From Bostrychus sinensis (lineage: Eukaryota > Chordata > Actinopteri > Gobiiformes > Eleotridae): 64,000 nt of DNA. This document shows positions 1 through 10,715 of this stretch, piece after piece. Every line of letters starts with the position of its first letter. Position 1 is the first letter of the stretch. The notes below the pieces were generated by a model, which searched no databases, was not told the DNA's origin, and saw nothing but the letters and a program-made list of their open reading frames with translations. The stretch lies in NCBI GenBank assembly GCA_020698575.1, contig CM036252.1, positions 5,072,880 to 5,136,879 on the forward strand, written 5' to 3'. Made by a program: the position numbers and the translations under genes.

Positions 1-45
1 CTCCCACTAGCTGTTTTCGCTGGTTGATTTTTTGGCATAAACTTA

Positions 46-751
46 AAGGCCTCGATAAACCAAGGCGACTCCCAGACTGCCACCGAAAAGACGGAGCGAC
101 AGCTCGTCTCTTCCCGTCTCCTCTCGTTCCCTCCCGTTTCCTCACGTCGCATGACCTTTTTCCCTCTTCATACACCGAAGCGACAACCGACCTAAAGACC
201 GTGTCTTGCGCATGCGCGTGATGTAATTACCCCCCCAAAGCGGCAGATGGCGCTGGCCAGTGAACAAAGATAATCTGAAGTGACACAATGTTTGCGGAGT
301 ACATCTGCATGTAGCGCGCCTTGGTCTGCCACTGTTCTCAGCTTGTTTGAACATTTGAGAAGCGTGATCATGGCCGGTTTGGACATTGTTTTGTGTGGAT
401 TAGGTGCCGCTGCTCTGTTACTTGAAGAAGAACAGAGGCCAACAAAGAGAAGAAAGCGCACTCCCACAGCGGTTTTCACCTCTCGTCACTCCGTCACTGC
501 CGCTAAAATTCCCGTGAGCTGATTGGCGCGGCAGCTGTAGTGCTAGGTCTATCAGAGCGCTTCTGCCAAAGACCAAAGACGCCGATTCAACAACAACAAG
601 GCCAATCGGCAGGAAACTGGTCAGACGACCTCCGTCCTGGAGCGATGGGGCAGACGGCGCATACAGATCAAAAGGATGGAAATGAGCGACGTGGAATAAC
701 CGTAAAGACGGCTTCAGACGGGCGATCGTCGCCTTGGTGTATGGAGGCCTT
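46..751. mobile_element. PIF/Harbinger-like non-autonomous DNA transposon
   Basis: The two ends are inverted repeats: AAGGCCTCGATAAACCAAGG on the left, and AAGGCCTCCATACACCAAGG when the right end is read on the minus strand (18 of 20 identical). TTA abuts the left end, as expected for the TWA duplications of PIF/Harbinger elements, but the right flank reads TAG, so the duplication is not clean. The interior carries a 50-codon reading frame of the kind that starts Harbinger proteins. No transposase catalytic region is present, so the copy is non-autonomous. The family call is inference from the ends and the small frame. Confidence 0.55.
370..522 (+). pseudogene. Harbinger-type ORF N-terminal fragment
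   Basis: Fifty codons starting MAGLDIVLCGLGAAALLLEE and continuing into a basic stretch (RPTKRRKR). A short hydrophobic/alanine-rich start, then acidic and then lysine/arginine-rich residues, is the usual beginning of fish PIF/Harbinger transposases or their Myb-like partner. Here it ends without the expected WV..W motif or any DDE domain. It lies inside the inverted-repeat element 46-751. I chose ATG 370 over the earlier ATG at 280 because the family-like pattern begins there. It is a relic; expression is not suggested. Confidence 0.45.
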
Positions 752-870
752 TAGAGGTCAGGCCTGACTTTATGTTGCTCTGCTTGAGTGTACACCATTT
801 AGTATATTCGTCATGATTTAAGAAAGAAAAATATGAATTTAAACAAAACCAAAAAAAAAAAACACGTTTT

Positions 871-1056
871 AAAAGATGTTACCACCACATGCTCATAAAT
901 AGAATTTATTATTATTGCTAAATCTCTTTTGTAGTATTTGATAAATCCATACATTTCTTTAAGCTTACTGTATGCTAAAAATTAAATTGTAGCTAGTAAA
1001 AACAATAATTCGCAAGCAACTTTTAACAAAGACTTGCCAATTAATGTCAAGCCCTG
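871..1056 (+). mobile_element. hAT MITE fragment, right end
   Basis: The right end reads GTCAAGCCCTG, identical to the right end of the element at 33182-33509. Upstream sequence is shared too (ATTAAATTGT.GCTAGTAAA, then GCAACTTTT). CAGGGCTTGAC is a common hAT terminus in fish. No left end is found, so the copy is truncated; the left limit is approximate. Confidence 0.5.
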
Positions 1057-1687
1057 GTTGTAATTACAGCAAAAATTGATTTTTGAGGAAAAAAATGTAG
1101 GGATTTCATCTTACAGCAGTGATTTAAACATGCGGTAATATTATCTACACAGCTAATGGCTTATTTATGGCCTTATTTATTACACAGCCTGACAGCAAGG
1201 CTTTATGCAAATGAGCGGCCAGTGGCTAAACGGCTATTACATTACATTACTGCAATTTACATAAATGGTGTGTTCACACTGTACCAGACAACAAAAACAT
1301 AACATAAGAGCTGAGATTAGGGTTTCTGTCATTCTCAACTGGTGGGTGTGAACACAAAAGTAGGCCATGTTCTCAGCAGGCTGTGGATTGAAGAAAATAG
1401 AGTGTAAATAAACTGAGTTTTGACATTTGGATTTTATGACAAGGTTACGTTTCAGCTGAAAATAAAAACATGTGGTACTGGCATTAAACAGGTTTTTCTG
1501 AAAGGCTATGGACACAGAAAATCTTAACTTAACCAAGGCACTGGTCCTATCCCACAATGGTAAAGATATAGTTCCCCAGACCTATAGACGCAAACTCAAA
1601 GACCCCCTAGTCCAGGGGTAAATGCTCTAAAACCCTTATATCTCCTAACAGTCACAATTCTACTAAAACCAGTCATGTGTTCTTTTA
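1057..1687. other. AT-rich unclassified sequence
   Basis: I see no gene or repeat that I can name here. The longest open frame (about 106 codons on the minus strand, 1237-1557) has no recognisable domain and no codon-like pattern. Confidence 0.4.
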
Positions 1688-2322
1688 AGCTGGGGACACA
1701 CTACACAATTTATTTGCCTGATTTTATAACGATTCACAGTTGCGCCGAGTCTGTAGCAGTCAACACGAGTTGCAGGGAATCGTAATCACCAGTCGACCCA
1801 GAAATCCGTTAGTGTGTGATGTTCAAAGACTCGAATCAGCGCAAAAACCTGGCCTGACGTCAGTCGCAGGCCAACATGTTTCATGGAGTCCAGCGGCCAA
1901 TGAAAAACAGCTTAATGGGACACAGGAAATAGCGTCAGAGAACGGAGACGAAGCAACAGGAAGCGGCGGGAAAATATAAGAGGAAATTTGAAGAAGGAGA
2001 AAACATAAACGACCATGGCAAACACTACCCAAGCGAAACTGGATACATGCACGTTTTTTTCTTTAGCTTTTTTTCCAAACAGATAGCTGCGAAGACAACG
2101 GCAACAGCGACCCAGGTAGCGTCCATGTTTGTTTACCATTCAGTTCTCGCGAGAGTTTGCTGCGTTTGGTTGGCGTCAGTTGCGGCCTCAGCAGATCTTG
2201 TAGTGTGTGAGGCGCAGTCTTTCAGTCGTCAGAAGTAAATCTGCTGAAACCAGTCGTTAGCGTGTGCTCCTAGTCTTTTCAGAATCTGTAACCACTGAGA
2301 AAATCCTGTAGTGTGTCCAGCT
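1688..2322. mobile_element. PIF/Harbinger MITE with TTA duplication
   Basis: Perfect terminal pairing of AGCTGG...CCAGCT with the longer ends AGCTGGGGACACACTAC and GTAGTGTGTCCAGCT (two extra G on the left). The flanks are TTA at 1685-1687 and TTA at 2323-2325, the 3-bp TWA duplication of PIF/Harbinger. The interior contains more GTAGTGTGTGA-like subterminal motifs (about 1810 and 2200) and a remnant first exon on the minus strand. It is non-autonomous: there is no DDE domain. Confidence 0.8.
2025..2126 (-). pseudogene. Harbinger ORF first-exon remnant
   Basis: Thirty-three codons on the minus strand beginning MDATWVAVAVVFAAICLEKK and followed by more lysines, then a stop. The layout (short hydrophobic/alanine run, LEKK, basic tail) matches the relics at 370-522 and 52590-52844, which are also inside Harbinger-like elements. 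No downstream transposase remains. Confidence 0.4.
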
Positions 2323-3284
2323 TTAGTGAGATAAGTTAGTATCTTTGATCAAAATAGGACAGAATCTCTTAAAATAGAAAAAAAAAACCTGTAACCTAAC
2401 AGAGATCTGGACCAGTTTACCTGAGTAGACTGCTTTGTGCGAGGCGAATACCAAACACAATCTGTTATGAGTTCAATTGAAGTTCAACTGTACCATCTCC
2501 TAAAGCTTATCTCACTTACTCACTTCATGCATAATGCTAAAATATACTAAATAAAAGCCTTTCAGTGGCATTTAAACCACACAAACGCTGTCTGTCGGGG
2601 CGAGTTTGGCCTTTTTTCTCCTCTGAACAGTCGCTGAAACGCCTCTCTCTGTGTTGTTCTCGGGCGTGTGTGCGCTCGCTCAGGCAGCTGTGTGAAGCCT
2701 ACAGCCACAAATCGAATGAGTCCGGCGCAGAGGAGTGGAACAGGAGCAAAAGGAAAGGAGAGGAGAGAGGAGTCAGAACGAGGATGTAACGCTCCGTCAA
2801 CACACACACAGTATACGACCTGCGGTGCTTTCTGTCTCTCTCTCGATCTCACACAAAGGCGCAGGAAAATCCGACACGGGACAACATGGATCCAAACCAG
2901 CGGCCTGTTTCGAACTGATACGAGCCGAGAACCAGGGTCTGAAATCAGAGTGAATGTGCGTCGGATTTGGACAAAGCAAAAAGTGATGTGTGCATTTCTC
3001 CCGTAGCCGAGGAAAATTGGGCAACCGTCTCCTGTGTTGTGCCAGAAATCATCTGTGAAAAAACAAGACCTTAATACGACATCTGCAGGCTTTGTTCTCG
3101 AGCTACCGTTGGTCGATCTGCGCTTGTCAACAATGAATTAATGGCTCTCGCTAACTGGCTAATAGCGGCTTATTCAGAGCTAATTACACAGACAAACAGC
3201 ACAAAGAGACAAACACAAAGGGAAGCAATGAGAAACGTGGATAAATGTTTTGCTTTTATGTTCATTTGGCAGTCGCAGATCAAA
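2323..3284. other. Unclassified sequence
   Basis: Moderately CpG-containing between about 2580 and 3010 with several overlapping short frames on both strands, none with a recognisable domain. It could be diverged transposon or unique sequence. No splice or promoter signals convincing enough to call. Confidence 0.3.
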
Positions 3285-3690
3285 ATCGTGGATGTATAAT
3301 AAGACCTGGAAGGGGTCCAGCCCATTCTCCCTTTATGTGGCTGCTCAAGAAAGGATTTTTCCCATAGAGCGCCATGTAAAAAGAAACGCCTGGTGTTCAG
3401 CTACAGGACACCTACAGCTGAGAAAATGGTTGGATTATGTAGAGTTTATTATCTATTTTCATATCACGGACTTTTTCCCTCCATTTAAAATCCTTAATTT
3501 GGCTGAAAAAGAACTTTTTATGGTTTGTGACGTCACCGCTGTAGCCCGCCATTGCGCTAATTTGGTCAGAACTGATCACATGGTACGAGAAACAAGACTG
3601 TAGTGCGCCCTCTATACATGGAAAAAAACGCAAACATAAACAACTTTTTTGGCATCACACGCCCATGAAAATCAAACCTTTACCTCCATT
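3285..3690 (+). repeat. Interspersed repeat, copy 1 of the 29560 family
   Basis: Shares an ordered set of blocks with 29560-29992: GTGGATGTATAATAAGACCTGG near the left, TTAATTTGGCT, ATGGTTTGTGACGTCACCGC, GCGCCCTCTAT and AACTTTTTTGG. The second copy has inverted ends (AACCATGGA), so this is probably a diverged DNA transposon. The ends of copy 1 are eroded. Confidence 0.5.
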
Positions 3691-3997
3691 AATCATCGGA
3701 TAGGAGAGGAAGCCTGTGAATGTGTGATTTTTGTTTTTAAATTTTACCCAGATGAAGCTATAAAAGTGCCACTTGAGGGATAGAGAATATATACGGACAA
3801 CACACAATCAAAACACATAATGCACAATCTCTGTTACTGTTTTGTTGAATTTACTGCGCTGTCTTGATAATAAAACCTCAAACCGCACATTGTATGTTTC
3901 ATAATCTATATAGTCCCCAGTTAGTGATTAATCAATTACTAAATTTGCTGATGATTATTTTAATAATTGATTAGCGTCAATTCATTTGATTAGTTGG

Positions 3998-4196
3998 GTT
4001 TTTTTTTAGGAGTTTTTCCTTACCGAGAAGGAGGGTCTAAGGACAGGAGTGTCCTGGGTCTGTTTAGTTTAGTGTAGTTATTGTTTGTGTTGATTGTGTG
4101 TTTATGTTTGATTAACTGTTTGTGAAGCCCTTTGAGGCGACTTTTGTTGTGATACTGGGCTTTAAAAATAAATCTGAATTGAATTGAACTGAATTA
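3998..4196 (+). mobile_element. LINE 3' end
   Basis: Contains the fish LINE-like tail with TGTGAAGCCCTTTGAGGCGA, a GGGCTTTAAAAATAAAT segment and a (TTGAA)-type simple tail. Only the 3' untranslated part is present, as in 5'-truncated LINE insertions. The clade is uncertain. Confidence 0.45.
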
Positions 4197-4262
4197 GTTG
4201 TTGGGATTTAAATCTGGAGACTAGGAAGGCCACTCCAGGACGTCCCAGGATCTTAGTAAAGA
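4197..4262 (-). pseudogene. Tc1/mariner transposase fragment
   Basis: On the minus strand it encodes a DVLEWPS-stop-SPDLNP pattern, the conserved block around the third catalytic acid region of Tc1-like transposases (WP.QSPDLNPIEN). There is an in-frame stop and only about 20 codons remain. A dead scrap next to the LINE tail. Confidence 0.6.
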
Positions 4263-6529
4263 ATCTATAAATGTATTCTTAAAATCTTTTGGGGGTTGAA
4301 TATTTCTGATTGCAACAGTATATGTGTGTCTTTTACATTATTGCCTAACATCCATGGCATGTGCATAAATAAATGAACTATGCTAAAAGAAAATGTGACC
4401 TAAAGAAAGACAGGAAACCATCATCATTTAGTTCAATCATGGAGATAATCAAATCACTTGAGATGTTTTTATTCTGAAGCCGTCCTCTGACCTACTTCAC
4501 TAAATGTGTTTACACACAGCAGCATGTCCCTGCAGGGCCACCGTAGCTGCGGACCAAAGGGCAGACCAATCACGGTGAGTCATTGTGACAATTTCAAATG
4601 TTACTTCCTATTACTGTCGGTCTCCTTATGTAAAAATATTTGGACTCGTCGTGTGTCCCACCAGCGTTTTGACCCAGGCTTCATGATTGAACAAGACACG
4701 GCCAAGACTTTCCATCTGGTTTAACTCTCACGGCAACATTTTACACCAGGCACAAGTCACTTTAGACCAGTGTGAAGAAAACTGTAATAAGCCTGTTTCT
4801 GATACAAGTCTCTCCATTTATCCAGGCTTGGGGACGCTCTGCCATGACAAAGCTCAAGAATTAAAGCCATCGCTAGCTTGTTTGGTTAAAACGCGCCGCT
4901 TTCTCATGATACTTCCGTGACAAAGCGGACATCGTTCTTGAATCAGATCAAAAAAATGCGCATCGTATCATTGCAACCAGCCTCAAGAAGTGTCTTGCCC
5001 AGGGACACAACAACAGTATAGACCCTTTGAGCTGAGCCTCAGGTTGGCGGACGAACGCTTAAACCCACTGCACCCCTTCATTCGTCTCTTTCACCCTGCA
5101 ATTACCTCCAGTTTCCTTCCATGTGCCATTTCCAGTAACACCAGATCGTTCTTGTTACGCTTTCCCTCGACTAATTCGTAGCTTTGTGTTAATCCAGACC
5201 TCTGACCTCTGACCTTTGGCCTCCAACCCGCGTCCGCTGTCCCAGATTGCGGCTGTCGTCCCGCTGAATCCTCCCCATCAGTCACGAGAGGCGGCTCATT
5301 AAAAGTGCATTAGTGGGATCATGGCGCGGCGAAGACAGACGCCGTTCGGCCGCGGGCACGGGCTGTCACTTCATGTCAAGCGTTCGCACCAGAAGAAAAA
5401 AAAAACAAACTCACTGATGGAGTGGAAGGAGATTTCAGACCCTGCTCCTGACGGGGCAGGGTTGGGGCTTGTTATTCCTGCTCACGTCAGGACAGTAATA
5501 GTTCTGATTGTGTCTAACTTTTGACCTTTGGCGTGTGGACCATTCGTAGGACTCGCCTCCCAGTGAGGAGGTTGCGGGAGCGATCCTGGGACGTCTCTCT
5601 GTGTGGAGTCTGCGTTAGAGAAATGTGTATATAAGTATAATATGTGTGTTGTGAATGTATTAATCATGTGCTGAGTTACAGAGTGTTCCAGTAGATAATG
5701 CTGACGCACGACTGACTGCTTAATCTATACTGACCGTATAGATTAAGCATGGCATGGCCGCAGAAGAATGACCAACTGGATAAGAAAGTGCGGCCTCAGA
5801 ACTGATAACCAGCGTTGTTATGTTAAATTATCATATGTAGAGTTGATGACTGTCTCTGTCCTAGTTCCCCAATTCCCTTATCGGACAGAGACGGTGCATG
5901 TAACCAGGGGCGTGATTTTCAATAAAAGCATGAGAGCACCAGGGAGCCCAGAGCACATGGAGGGAATGTCCCCGGTGCATGTCACTGGGTCTTCATCTCT
6001 GTCTGCTCTCCTTGCAAGTAAACCATTTAACGTGTCTGTGTTTCTTCTTGTTTTAGTATTATATAGTTGGATTAACCAGCTCCAACAGTCTGCGTGTCCT
6101 TCCTGTGTCACTGTGCCGTCCTCTCTGAGTGTCTCCCGCCGTCCAAAGACAGGCATGTGTTCAGGACAGCTCTTGTGAAATTTAAGACCTTTTTAATGCC
6201 ACTTAGGATAAAATTTAATGCCAAGAACAATAATCTGTGTAAGCGGGCTACACACTTTCCAGGCCTCAATGAAGACACGGACTTTTCCGTATTTTTATAG
6301 TGATTCTTTTTTAGATTGACTGATCATAGCCCCTGCTCTTGCCTTGTAGATTGCATTCCCTTTTGAGAATGCATCTTCTGCAGTGGATTTTATCTTTTGG
6401 ATCTGTTTTCTTTGGTGGTGGCCTCGTTATGTCCTTGGGTTGTTTCCTGGACTTTGTTTATGTGTAGTAACTTACAGTAACTTCCTATTGTGGTTGCTCC
6501 ATAACTTTGTTTTGGAATATATCAATTCA
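4263..6529. other. Mostly unclassified sequence with SINE-like scraps
   Basis: No gene is supported. About 4799-4840 (ATTTATCCAGGCTTGGG) and 4976-5083 (CTTGCCCAGGGACACAACAA) resemble pieces of common tRNA-derived fish SINE bodies. The 136-codon plus frame at 5768-6178 has no domain that I recognise. Confidence 0.35.
5717..5749. repeat. Perfect 14-bp inverted repeat (hairpin)
   Basis: TGCTTAATCTATAC is followed, after the 5-base spacer TGACC, by its exact reverse complement. As RNA or single-stranded DNA it would form a tight hairpin. No T-tract follows, so it is not a terminator-like element, and its role is unknown. Confidence 0.7.
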
Positions 6530-6760
6530 CAACTTTTTTTTGTTGTTTTTGTTGCATCTTAATAACGTGTGGTCCTGGTGTCATGTGACTAACCATGTGA
6601 TCTTCACTCATTATTTAGTCCAGCTGTTATTGATTGCACTTTGTCTGCCCTGATGAAGACCTGTGTTGGGTCGAAACGCGTTGGCATGCTTCGAGGAATG
6701 TCCCGCATTTAATAAAGGACTTTTATTATGTCAGATTATGCCTCGGATCCTTTTTCTGGT
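6530..6760 (+). mobile_element. Solo Penelope-like pseudo-LTR remnant
   Basis: Matches in layout the end of the Penelope-like element at 61021-61210 (opposite strand): TCATGTGAC, a spacer, a CTGATGA...GAAACGCGTT hammerhead-type core, then an AATAAAGG(A/C)TTTT segment. No reverse transcriptase or endonuclease reading frame lies next to it, so it looks like a solo terminal repeat. Limits are approximate. Confidence 0.5.
6646..6686 (+). ncRNA. Candidate minimal hammerhead ribozyme
   Basis: Core CTGATGA (6650-6656) and GAAAC (6673-6677) in the right order. Helix I can form from TGCC (6646-6649) with GGCA (6683-6686). Helix II can form from GACC with GGTC, leaving one extra A after the CTGATGA box. 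The very short helix III would be ACGCGT. Hammerheads with tiny helix III are known from Penelope-like elements, where they probably work as dimers. The expected cleavage point would be after GTT (6680-6682). Activity is inferred; the extra A is a weak point. Confidence 0.5.
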
Positions 6761-7080
6761 TCTTAATAATCTGTGTAAATTTAAACTAATAAAATATCAG
6801 TATTACTCTCTGGAACTCATTGGTTTTATTTTAAAGTCAGGTGAAATAAGTTCAGTTCTGCTTTAAAAATCTGAAAATGGAATGAGTGGTAACAGCATTT
6901 ATTGTACTGTGGGGATGATTTTTGCAACAAATACCCCTGCAACATTACACAGCCCATAAACAGTAGACTTATCTTTCAAAAAGTTACTAAATAAAGGGTC
7001 ATTCAAGTGGGTGACTTTAAGATATTCACATCCAACTCGCAAAAAAGACCAACTTTTCTGTTGTTACTTACAAAGCAGTG
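6761..7080. other. AT-rich unclassified sequence
   Basis: I see no gene or named repeat. Short frames only. Confidence 0.4.
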
Positions 7081-7088
7081 GTCTAAAA

Positions 7089-7541
7089 CAGGGGTGTCCA
7101 AACTTTTTTCCTTGGGGGCCACATACTGAAAAATGTATGTGCAGGAGGGCCACTCAGTGGAGGCGCCATATTTTGCATCACCACAAAACAAGATATCACT
7201 TTCCTTCAGGGATCTTCACAGTGAATCATTCTTATGGATATTTTTATTGATTTGTTTTACTCTTGACCTCCTTCGACAATCCCACATTTGGGCACCAGTA
7301 TGGCTTTTTTTTTTTTTTTTTTTTTTTTTTTGGTGCCATCAACCGCTAATTTTTTATTTATTTATTTTTTCTTAATGCCAGGTACATCTCACACAAATCA
7401 AGTTTTTTACATGCGCTTCAACCTTGCAGTGAACAGTGCTACCATTTGGAAATTTGGGCCAATTGTGAATGAAGCCCAAGGGCCAATAAAAATAGTCTGC
7501 GGGCCGCATTTGGCCCCCAGGCCATAGTTTGGACACCCCTG
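7089..7541. mobile_element. hAT non-autonomous transposon, intact ends
   Basis: Termini CAGGGGTGTCCAAAC and GTTTGGACACCCCTG are perfect inverted repeats, flanked by identical 8-bp duplications GTCTAAAA (7081-7088 and 7542-7549). This is diagnostic of hAT insertion. The interior has GGGCCACAT and GCGGGCCGCATTTGGCCCCC segments and a pure T run of about 29 bp near 7303-7331. No transposase. The preserved duplication suggests a fairly young insertion. Confidence 0.92.
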
Positions 7542-7549
7542 GTCTAAAA

Positions 7550-8183
7550 TATATTTTTGACAAATACAACACTGAAAAACTTGACTTAGATTTCTGAATT
7601 TGATCATTTAAGACCTAGATGTAGGGTCAGTAATAGGTGCAATCCGAATCCGAACCCAGGTGCCGTCCCATCCAGACCTGAACCCATGTACCTGCGTCAA
7701 CATGCAGCGTGTCCTAGGACTTTAAAGCTCTAACATGAACAGCGCAGATGTGTTTTGGTTAGGTCCAGACTGTGTGTGGAGGGACAGGACTGCTCAGTTT
7801 ACAACAGACAGAAGTTTTCTCTTTACCGATCAATGAGACGAGCTGGAGACGACACCCGCTGTGGCTGTGAGTGGTTCTGTCCCATAGCTCACCCCTCCCA
7901 CCAGAGTTTGTCCTCTGTCCCACAGAGGAGAGGACTGCCTCATATTTACAGGAGAACTGGGAGGCTACATGTGTGTTGAGGCTCGATACAGATCCCTTCG
8001 GTTTTAAAGGGTGCAGCTTCCCCTGTGTTAAACTACAGAGCGAATCTGTGCATGTGACGCTATCAGCCAATCAGATCTGAGGATTTGGAAACATGGAGCA
8101 GTGACTGTGAGTGAGACAGACAGCAGAGAAATGAGACAGACAGATGTAGAAAGGAACAGAGGTCAGCTCTAAACCCTGTGTCT
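7550..8183. other. Unclassified sequence
   Basis: No feature supported. The overlapping short frames on both strands have no recognisable motif. Confidence 0.4.
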
Positions 8184-8912
8184 CAGGGCTGGACTGGGAC
8201 AAAAAAAACGGGCCGGGCATTTTTGGCTTAGACAGGCCGCTCATAATTACCGGAGCACAACTGACTAATAATTTATGTATGTCTTCCCTGAAGCAATGTA
8301 TTTTACTATTGTTACATCCTGGCCTGGGGGAAATGGTGCAACATTTAAAGCAAGAATCCCTCTTCCCAGCTCCCAAAAACCACCTCCGTTCTGCAACTCG
8401 CACGGAACAAAAACAAAAACAAAGCACAATTTAAGGCTGCGACAGGAAATAAAAACATTTGCTCTTCGTTCTCATGTAATAAAGCTAACGTTACTTCCAT
8501 CACCTCAAAGTCCCTATATTATCCTAACCTAAAGTTACTACCTGCTTACCTGATGTGCTACACTTCCCTGCTCACTCTGTCCCTCGGGTTCCCTTCAAAA
8601 ATCCCCGGCTGCTCCTCTCCCTGTCCACTGCTGCTGGCTTCTCCTTCAACCTGCGCCGTCACAGAGGACGTGGGGGCCACAGCAGCCCCTCCACTGAATA
8701 AGTCTGTGATTTTGGCACATTTTCCTGCGTCTGCTGCGAGATTCTTTAACTTCTTTTCTCGCAGCCTCTCTGCACCCCTTTTCCGCTTTGATTTCTCCAT
8801 CTTTCCACACTCAATGCTGTGGAAACTGGCGGGAGTCAGTGCAGGCCAGGGAAGGGGTGGGGCTGGGCCACTAATTTCAGTCCACTGTCTATGGGCCGGT
8901 CTCTAAGTTAAA
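8184..8912 (-). mobile_element. hAT-derived deletion element
   Basis: The left end CAGGGCTGGACTGGGACAAA is a hAT-type terminus common in fish. Inside, on the minus strand, lies the start of a transposase frame. The catalytic and dimerisation regions are absent: only about 600 bp separate the start codon from the terminus, whereas a full hAT transposase needs roughly 1.8 kb or more. The far end and target duplication are not identifiable, so the right limit is approximate. Confidence 0.55.
8558..8800 (-). pseudogene. hAT transposase N-terminal fragment
   Basis: Eighty codons starting MEKSKRKRGAERLREKKLKN and running through a KITDLFSGGA-type segment into low-complexity S/G/E sequence. A lysine-rich start, then a ...F motif and a polar linker, is what I know from N-termini of fish hAT transposases (ZMYM/DUF-type). 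It stops before any BED finger or RNase-H-like domain. It is oriented toward the CAGGGCTGG terminus, which fits a deletion derivative. Confidence 0.5.
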
Positions 8913-9804
8913 ATTTAAAAAAAATAAAATAAAATAAAAAAATGGATGGTCAGGCCACTGGGATTGATGATGTTAATGTTAGGAAAATGTTATTGCCATA
9001 ATATACAATTCTACTGTATTTGCACTATAGACACAGATGTTGTAGTGGCAATGCTTTTTCAAGGAACACCTTGAACCTAACACTGTGAGGTTCTCGACCT
9101 TCACTCAAGAAAATGTTCACAAATTGGACCTCAGTGAATTTTAATTGATGAACCCTGACCTAGATGAACAAAACTGAATACCTTCTCATACCATTTAATT
9201 CTTTTAATGCTTTGATTCAGGCAACATCAAGTTTAAAACCTTTTCAATACTTTAAAAGTATGTTTTTAAGAGCTTGGGGTTGGTGAACTGGAGAATCTAA
9301 AAGTCCCTAAAGCTCTTTACACAAAGCTCCTCCCGATCATGTCCAGACCTGTTCACTCACCAGGATGAAGTCGAGAGGACGTTTGGTAGGATCTGAGTTC
9401 ACACAAAGGGAAAGCAATTTACCCAGAATACAACAGGGCAGGTGTTAGGTTTTAAATTTGATCTTGTCAAAATCAAGGCCTTAAAAGTGTTAAATATGAG
9501 AAGGTATTAAAGTTTGTTTATCTAGGTCTTGAAATTTGTCAAAACTTTATGTTATTATTACAAAAAGTAGAGTCAACTCAACAACAAAATATATTTATTG
9601 AAGAAATGTTGAATGTTCATTTATTCATGATTTTTTTTATGCAGCACTGGAGTTCTTTCATCTGTGTTAGACTTTTAAAATTAAATCCTTGCGTTTCAGA
9701 GTAGCACGGATAATTCCTCAGTGTAAAATTCATACAGATTATTGTTCTGTTGCTGACGATGCTGGCATTAAAAGACAAAAGCTACTACAAAAGCTACTCC
9801 TGAT
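8913..9804. other. AT-rich unclassified sequence
   Basis: Contains short A-rich tracts (about 8910-8940) and no gene or named repeat that I can support. Confidence 0.4.
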
Positions 9805-9935
9805 CCTGGGACGTCCTGGAGCTTCCTTCTCAATCTCCAGATTTAAATCCCATTGAAAATCTTTGCTGGGATTTAAAAAGGGCAGCAGCAGCAGCACAAA
9901 GGCCACGAAAAATCACCGCAGTGCTGCTAAATTAT
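9805..9935 (+). pseudogene. Tc1/mariner transposase fragment
   Basis: In one frame it reads VLELPSQSPDLNPIENLCWD followed by LKRAAAAAQRPRK, the conserved DDE-region block of Tc1-like transposases. Only about 40 codons remain, with no inverted terminal repeat nearby. The run of GCA codons (alanine) is an expansion relative to the usual LKR.V..R.P motif. Confidence 0.75.
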
Positions 9936-10405
9936 CCATTTTGTTGCAAGATTTAGCAACTTTTCAACCCCCCCTTAGCGACTATTTTCTAAAAAAGTGA
10001 CAAGCGACAAATCCAGTGGCATTTAAGACGACCCTCTACGACTTTATAAAAGTTGTCAGACACGTCCTGGGAGAGCGCGAGGTGTCGTTTCCTGCACACG
10101 CTTTCTGTCTCTCTGTGCTGTGAGACAGAGCAGCAGCAGCAGAGCTCATAACAACAGTTTTTTTTCCGCCTGCTGTGAGTCTGTGTGCTGTCGGCTGTCA
10201 CTCAGCTGCAGATAAAAACAGCTTTATACAAACTGTCTGGGGCTCAGGTCGGGCCGAGGCTTGTGGCAGATCGCTGTGTGGGACGGGGGAGGGAGTGGAC
10301 ACAGAGGAGTGCAGTGGAAATGCAAAAACATGACCAACGGGAGAAACTCAGACTCAGAGCGCTGTAGAGAGTCATTTTAATGTTATAAAAGGTATGGTAT
10401 TACGG
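9936..10405. repeat. Diverged interspersed repeat fragment
   Basis: The segment TTGCAAGATTTAGCAACTTTT...CTTAGCGACTATTTTCT...GACAAGCGACAAATCC resembles a widespread fish repeat with alternating GCGACTTTT/GCGACAAAT motifs. I cannot assign it to a family. The remainder (10050-10380) is unclassified. Confidence 0.3.
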
Positions 10406-10500
10406 ACTAGGGCTGCACAATATATCGAAAAAATGATCGTTATCGCAATATCAGCAAACGCTGTAACCGTATCGCAAGAATCTAAAATGGAAATGTGGTA
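10406..10500 (+). mobile_element. hAT family A, truncated third copy
   Basis: Starts TAGGGCTGCACAATATATCG and shares TTATCGCAATATCAGCAAACG and ATCGCAAGAATCTAAA with the intact copy at 11752-12199. The right end is not found before the TTAA element at 10716, so this is a left-end fragment. Confidence 0.65.
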
Positions 10501-10715
10501 TACAACATGTTAAAACAGCTCGTGATAATCGTCTGTCTACAACCCTTCGGCGTTACAGTGAAATGCATGGTTTATGAGATTTTTTACAGTGCTAAAAGGA
10601 GGATTAAACAAGCACCTATTTAGACTAAACTGAGACTAAAAGCACTACACCATGAATAAACCATTTATAACTAAACCAGGACTTCAGGAATCAAAATAAA
10701 GTAACATTTAATTAA

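Noticed and set aside
5321..5524. Small host protein frame starting MARRRQTPFGRGHG
   Set aside because: Short, with no domain; the lysine run comes from an A-rich tract. No evidence for expression.
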